From Clostridia bacterium (GTDB lineage Bacteria; Bacillota_A; Clostridia; Christensenellales; Aristaeellaceae): a stretch of DNA of 10,063 nt. The position numbers and the translations under genes are program-made. Shown here one piece after another: positions 6,900 to 10,063 of this stretch (positions are counted from its first letter, which is position 1; the number at the start of each line of letters is the position of its first letter). The notes under the pieces were generated by a model, which did not search any database, was not told the DNA's origin, and was given only the letters and a program-made list of their open reading frames with translations. The stretch spans positions 1-10,063 of the forward strand of contig JAGCIC010000133.1 of the NCBI GenBank assembly GCA_017648805.1. The letters are read 5' to 3'.

Positions 6900-6943
6900 G
6901 CAATAAGGGCTGTAAAGCCGCAGAATATAAACGGAGAAAGAAA

Positions 6944-8008
6944 ATGAGTTTCAGGGAAAGCTTTCTGAGATGGTGGAAAAACGACTATCCAGCCACCTGC
7001 GCCTCCGTGGGAGGACAGGCGGTGATGGAAGGCGTCATGATGAAGGGCCCCGTGTGCCAGGCCGTGACCGTGCGCAAGCCTGACGGCAAAATGGCGCTGG
7101 TCACCCGCCCCAACCGGGAGATAGGCAAAAAGCACAAGTGGGTCAAGATCCCCGTGGTCAGGGGCGTGGTCAACTTCGGCGTGACCCTGTATGACGGCGT
7201 AAAGACTCTGACCGACAGCGCGGACATGGCCGGGCTGGACACCGAGGAGCCCACCCGCTTTGAGAAGAAGCTGGCGCAGATCTTCCATACCGACCCGGAA
7301 AAGGTGGTTATGGGCGTGGCGGTGGCGCTGGCCGTGCTGATGGCGCTGGCGCTGTTCGTGGGCATACCATACGTGTGCATGTGGCTGCTCAAAAAGTTCA
7401 TGGGCGACCCGTGGCTCACCATAGTCTACGGGCTTATCAGGATCGCGCTGTTCATCGCCTACGTGTATCTGACCAGCCGCCTGAAGGAGATAAAGCGGGT
7501 GTTCATGTACCACGGCGCCGAGCACAAGAGCATTTTCTGCTACGAGCACGGCGACGAGCTGACCGTGGAGAACGCCCGGAAATACACCCGCTTCCATCCC
7601 AGGTGCGGCACCAGCTTCCTGGTGATAGTCATGATAATCAGCCTTATAGTGGCGGTGATACTGAATGTGGTGCTGCCAAAGAGCATCACGGACAATTTCA
7701 TACTGGGCTTCCTTGTGAAACTGCTTATGGTGCTGCCCGTGGCGGGCATCTCCTACGAGATACTCAAGGCGCTGGGCAGGGCTAAGGACACCGCGATAGT
7801 AAAGATACTCAAGTGGCCGGGGCTCATGACCCAGCATCTCACCACCCAGGAGCCCGATGACAGCATGCTGGAAGTGGCGCTGGTGTCCCTGAAGGCGGCG
7901 CTGGGCATGGAAAAGCCGCTGCCGGAAGACTATTATAAAGAGGAAACGACGGAAGAGACCTCCGAAGAGACTGTTTCCGAAGCTCAGCCGGAGAACGCGG
8001 AAGGGTGA
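6944..8008 (+). CDS. yqhQ: DUF1385 membrane protein YqhQ
   Basis: A 354-residue integral membrane protein of the DUF1385 family, with B. subtilis YqhQ as namesake. Its biochemical role is unknown; it is often described as a putative metal-dependent enzyme. Family hallmarks are visible: GGQAVMEGVMM (23-33), YHGAEHK (189-195) and HPRCGTSFL (218-226). The conserved His, Glu and Cys of these motifs are plausible metal ligands. Hydrophobic segments lie at about 121-146, 157-177, 222-246 and 253-275. The tail from about 325 is acidic and low in complexity, with repeated EETxEET units, and is probably disordered. The start is the ATG at 6944, preceded by GGAGAAAG. It ends in a 4-base GTGA overlap with prmC, which suggests translational coupling. 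The position between rpmE and prmC-prfA is conserved in Clostridia and hints at a link to translation or cell-envelope homeostasis; this is inference. Confidence 0.92.
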   Translation: MSFRESFLRWWKNDYPATCASVGGQAVMEGVMMKGPVCQAVTVRKPDGKMALVTRPNREIGKKHKWVKIPVVRGVVNFGVTLYDGVKTLTDSADMAGLDTEEPTRFEKKLAQIFHTDPEKVVMGVAVALAVLMALALFVGIPYVCMWLLKKFMGDPWLTIVYGLIRIALFIAYVYLTSRLKEIKRVFMYHGAEHKSIFCYEHGDELTVENARKYTRFHPRCGTSFLVIVMIISLIVAVILNVVLPKSITDNFILGFLVKLLMVLPVAGISYEILKALGRAKDTAIVKILKWPGLMTQHLTTQEPDDSMLEVALVSLKAALGMEKPLPEDYYKEETTEETSEETVSEAQPENAEG

Positions 8009-8841
8009 CGGCGGGACAGTGGCTCGCTTTAGCCGCGCAAACACTGCGGGAGGCGGGCATCGAGGACTATAAAACAGACTCGGGTCTGTTTTTGTGCAGC
8101 GTGCTGGGCGTGCAGCCCGGCGCCCTGCGGTTTTTGGCCGGGACGCCCCTGACGGACGGGCAGACAGACCGACTTGACGGGATGCTCTCCCGCCGCCTGA
8201 ACGGGGAGCCGGAGCAGTACATAGAGGGGGAAACATGGTTCATGGGGCACCCCTTCGATGTTGACGCGAGGGCGCTGATCCCCCGGCAGGACACGGAGAC
8301 CCTGTGCGAGTGGGCGGTAAACGAACTTAAGCGCTTTGAACGCCCCGAGGTGCTGGACCTGTGCTGCGGCAGCGGCTGCATAGGCATAAGCCTTAAACTC
8401 GCGTGCCCGGGCGCGGAAGTGACCTTAAGCGACATAAGCCGGCAAGCCGTACAGCTGGCGCGGGAAAACGCCGTGAAGCTGGGCGCGGACGTGAACACTG
8501 TCTGCGCGGACGGGTTGGAAGGCGCGGCGGACCGGAAGTTCGACGTGATAGTCTGCAATCCGCCCTATCTGAGCGCAAAAGACATGGACGAACTGCAGAG
8601 GGAAGTCCGCTTTGAGCCGCCGTCGGCGCTGTACGGCGGGGAAGACGGGCTTGAGTTTTACAGGAGATTTATCGGCGGAATGCCGGCGTATCTCGCCCGG
8701 GGCGGCGCGGCTGCCTTCGAGGTGGGGCTGGGACAGGCCGAACAGGCGGAAAAACTGCTTCGGGCGCGCTTTCCCGGCGGAGAAACAGGCAGTGTAAACG
8801 ACCTAAACGGCATCCCGCGCGTGGTATATGTGAGGACATAG
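8005..8841 (+). CDS. prmC: Peptide chain release factor N5-glutamine methyltransferase
   Basis: An S-adenosylmethionine-dependent enzyme of 278 residues that methylates the glutamine of the GGQ motif in release factors RF1 and RF2, raising termination efficiency. The N-terminal helical domain (about 1-75, with EPEQYIEG at 68-75) binds the release factor. [10 protein letters not shown] (91-100), the SAM-binding motif [15 protein letters not shown] (116-130), the acidic end of strand 2 in LSDIS (141-145) and the catalytic NPPY (185-188) are all present. The length is normal. The start is a GTG at 8005 that overlaps the yqhQ stop as GTGA, with purine-rich sequence (GGAG at 7990-7993, GGAAGG next to the start) upstream. 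Its target RF1 is encoded 2 bases downstream. Confidence 0.95.
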   Translation: MTAGQWLALAAQTLREAGIEDYKTDSGLFLCSVLGVQPGALRFLAGTPLTDGQTDRLDGMLSRRLNGEPEQYIEGETWFMGHPFDVDARALIPRQDTETLCEWAVNELKRFERPEVLDLCCGSGCIGISLKLACPGAEVTLSDISRQAVQLARENAVKLGADVNTVCADGLEGAADRKFDVIVCNPPYLSAKDMDELQREVRFEPPSALYGGEDGLEFYRRFIGGMPAYLARGGAAAFEVGLGQAEQAEKLLRARFPGGETGSVNDLNGIPRVVYVRT

Positions 8842-8843
8842 TT

Positions 8844-9929
8844 ATGGCACAGGATATTGAAAAGATATATACGCAGATGAAAAGCGTGGAGGGGCGGTTC
8901 GAGGAACTGTCCATAAGGATCACCCTTCCCGAAGTCATAAACGATACCGACACCTTCAGAAAGCTGATGCAGGAGCACGCGGACCTGAGCGAACTGGCTG
9001 AGTTCGCCAAGGAATTTTGCGCCCTGTACGAAGAGGTGGAGGACGTAAAGGAAATGGCCGCTTCCTCCGACGCGGACATGGCCCAGATGGCCAAAGAGGA
9101 ACTGGAGGAGCTGGAACCCAGGCTGAAGCAGAGAAGCGAAGAGGCGGTCATAAAGCTGCTGCCCAGGGACCCGGACGACAGGCGCAACGCCATAGTGGAG
9201 ATCCGCGCCGGGGCGGGCGGGGACGAAGCGGGGCTGTTCGCGGCCGAACTTTTACGTATGTACGCCCATTACGCCCAGAGCCGCGGCTGGAAGACCGAGA
9301 TGATCGAGGGCGGCGACACGGAGATAGGCGGCGTAAAGGAAGCGATCATGCTGGTGCAGGGCAAAAACGTGTTCGAGCGCCTGCGCTTCGAAAGCGGTGT
9401 GCACCGGGTGCAGAGGGTGCCCGTGACCGAGAGCAACGGCAAGCTCCAGACCTCAACCGCCACCGTGGCGGTGCTGCCCGAAGCCGAGGATGTGGAAGTC
9501 AAGATCGACCCCAACGACCTTAAGATCGATACCTACCGTGCCAGCGGCGCGGGCGGACAGCACGTAAACCGCACCGACTCTGCCGTCAGGATCACCCACC
9601 TGCCCACGGGCCTGGTGGTCACCAGCCAGGACCAGCGCAGCCAGATACAGAACCGGGAAAGGGCCATGCAGGTGCTCAAAAGCCGCCTCTACGAACTGGA
9701 AAAGGAGAAGGCGGACAGCGAGTACTCCTCCGCCCGCAAAAGCCAGGTGGGCTCCGGCGACAGGTCCGAGCGCATCCGCACCTACAACTTTCCCCAGGGC
9801 CGCGTGACCGACCACCGCATCGGGCTGACCCTGTACAGGATAAACGACGTGATGAACGGCGACCTGGACGAGATAATCGACAAGCTGATCTTCGCTAGGC
9901 AGAGCGAGCTTATGGAGGCGCAGGCGTGA
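8844..9929 (+). CDS. prfA: Peptide chain release factor 1
   Basis: RF1 reads stop codons UAA and UAG on the ribosome and triggers peptide release. The 361-residue length is that of a full RF1. The N-terminal helical domain covers about residues 1-110. The stop-reading PxT tripeptide appears as P193-V-T195 within RVPVTES, which marks RF1 and not RF2 (SPF). The catalytic G237-G-Q239 sits in [11 protein letters not shown], and [23 protein letters not shown] (303-325) is the usual C-terminal domain signature. The start is the ATG at 8844, 2 bases after the prmC stop, with GAGG at 8832-8835 inside prmC as ribosome site. It ends in a GTGA overlap with the next gene. Q239 is the residue methylated by the PrmC encoded just before. 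Confidence 0.97.
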   Translation: MAQDIEKIYTQMKSVEGRFEELSIRITLPEVINDTDTFRKLMQEHADLSELAEFAKEFCALYEEVEDVKEMAASSDADMAQMAKEELEELEPRLKQRSEEAVIKLLPRDPDDRRNAIVEIRAGAGGDEAGLFAAELLRMYAHYAQSRGWKTEMIEGGDTEIGGVKEAIMLVQGKNVFERLRFESGVHRVQRVPVTESNGKLQTSTATVAVLPEAEDVEVKIDPNDLKIDTYRASGAGGQHVNRTDSAVRITHLPTGLVVTSQDQRSQIQNRERAMQVLKSRLYELEKEKADSEYSSARKSQVGSGDRSERIRTYNFPQGRVTDHRIGLTLYRINDVMNGDLDEIIDKLIFARQSELMEAQA

Positions 9930-10063
9930 CTCAGGTCCTGCCCGTTTCTCCCGAGAGCGTAAAGAACGCTGCCGAGCTCATCCGCGCGGGCGAAGTGGTG
10001 GCGTTCCCCACCGAGACCGTGTACGGCCTGGGCGCGGACGCGGGCAACCCGGACGCCATAGCC
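9926..10063 (+). CDS. tsaC: L-threonylcarbamoyladenylate synthase (TsaC/Sua5/YrdC), N-terminal part
   Basis: Makes threonylcarbamoyl-AMP from threonine, bicarbonate and ATP, the first step of t6A37 modification on tRNAs that read ANN codons. Only the first 46 residues are in the window; the gene runs off the right edge. The signature [14 protein letters not shown], preceded by a short helix [11 protein letters not shown], is diagnostic for the YrdC fold. The start is a GTG at 9926 that overlaps the prfA stop (GTGA), with GGAGG (9914-9918) 7 bases upstream. Whether it is the short TsaC or the longer Sua5 form cannot be seen here; Firmicutes usually have the Sua5 form (YwlC). Confidence 0.93.
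   Translation, partial: MTQVLPVSPESVKNAAELIRAGEVVAFPTETVYGLGADAGNPDAIA

Noticed and set aside
6903..6931. Promoter for yqhQ from TTGCAA (6898-6903) and CAGAAT (6921-6926) with 17-base spacing
   Set aside because: Only 4 of 6 matches in each box, it overlaps the terminator T-run, and the start would fall on the ribosome site. Not strong enough to annotate.
7937..7980. Short repeated GAA-GAG-ACN pattern near the end of yqhQ
   Set aside because: It encodes the low-complexity acidic EETxEET tail; it is not a DNA repeat with independent meaning.
6872..8236. Minus-strand open frame of 454 codons opposite yqhQ and prmC
   Set aside because: Covers the rpmE terminator, is His/Gln/Arg-rich and lacks recognisable domains; the plus-strand genes there are unmistakable.
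1..10063. Search for CRISPR arrays, insertion sequences, attachment sites, tRNA or rRNA genes
   Set aside because: No regularly spaced repeats, transposase motifs, terminal inverted repeats, or tRNA-like cloverleaf with a T-loop GTTCRA signature were seen on either strand.

Overview
The window is a GC-rich bacterial chromosomal segment, densely coding on both strands. It most likely comes from an uncultured member of the Clostridia (Firmicutes). The AspRS tail is of the type with [10 protein letters not shown] and a PPHAG motif 3 region. The gene order rpmE - yqhQ (DUF1385) - prmC - prfA - tsaC/sua5 is typical of Firmicutes. Promoters are sigma-A type and Shine-Dalgarno sites are strong. No mobile element, CRISPR array, tRNA or rRNA gene is visible.

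Left part (1-2871). The 3' end of aspS (+) enters from the left edge and converges on a 276-residue glycosidase-like gene on the minus strand. A hairpin between them is best oriented as the terminator of the minus-strand gene. That gene is divergent from a long-form alaX (+), which hydrolyses mischarged tRNA-Ala. The roughly 180 bases between them hold a near-perfect TTGACA-17-TATACT promoter for alaX and a weaker opposing promoter. alaX ends in a hairpin plus T-run, convergent with the next gene.

Middle (2879-6373). A two-gene minus-strand unit encodes a small SemiSWEET/PQ-loop-like membrane protein followed by a complete cytosolic GH38 alpha-mannosidase. A possible promoter lies at 6345-6373, and its spacer contains an operator-like near-palindrome. 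This looks like a small mannoside-utilisation unit.

Right part (6508-10063). A plus-strand translation cluster starts from an extended -10 promoter and a roughly 90-base structured leader. It encodes ribosomal protein L31 and is followed by a strong terminator. Then come yqhQ, prmC, prfA and the start of tsaC/sua5, tightly packed with GTGA stop/start overlaps. PrmC methylates the GGQ glutamine of the RF1 made from the next gene. TsaC/Sua5 begins the t6A modification of ANN-decoding tRNAs.

Points that stand out: the visible AspRS appears to lack about 20-25 residues of its catalytic domain; the neighbouring glycosidase appears to have lost its second half in frame; the mannosidase is paired with a SemiSWEET-like protein; and the rpmE leader looks able to fold. 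I did not find a convincing wholly new defence or mobile system. Most of the window is conserved housekeeping sequence.
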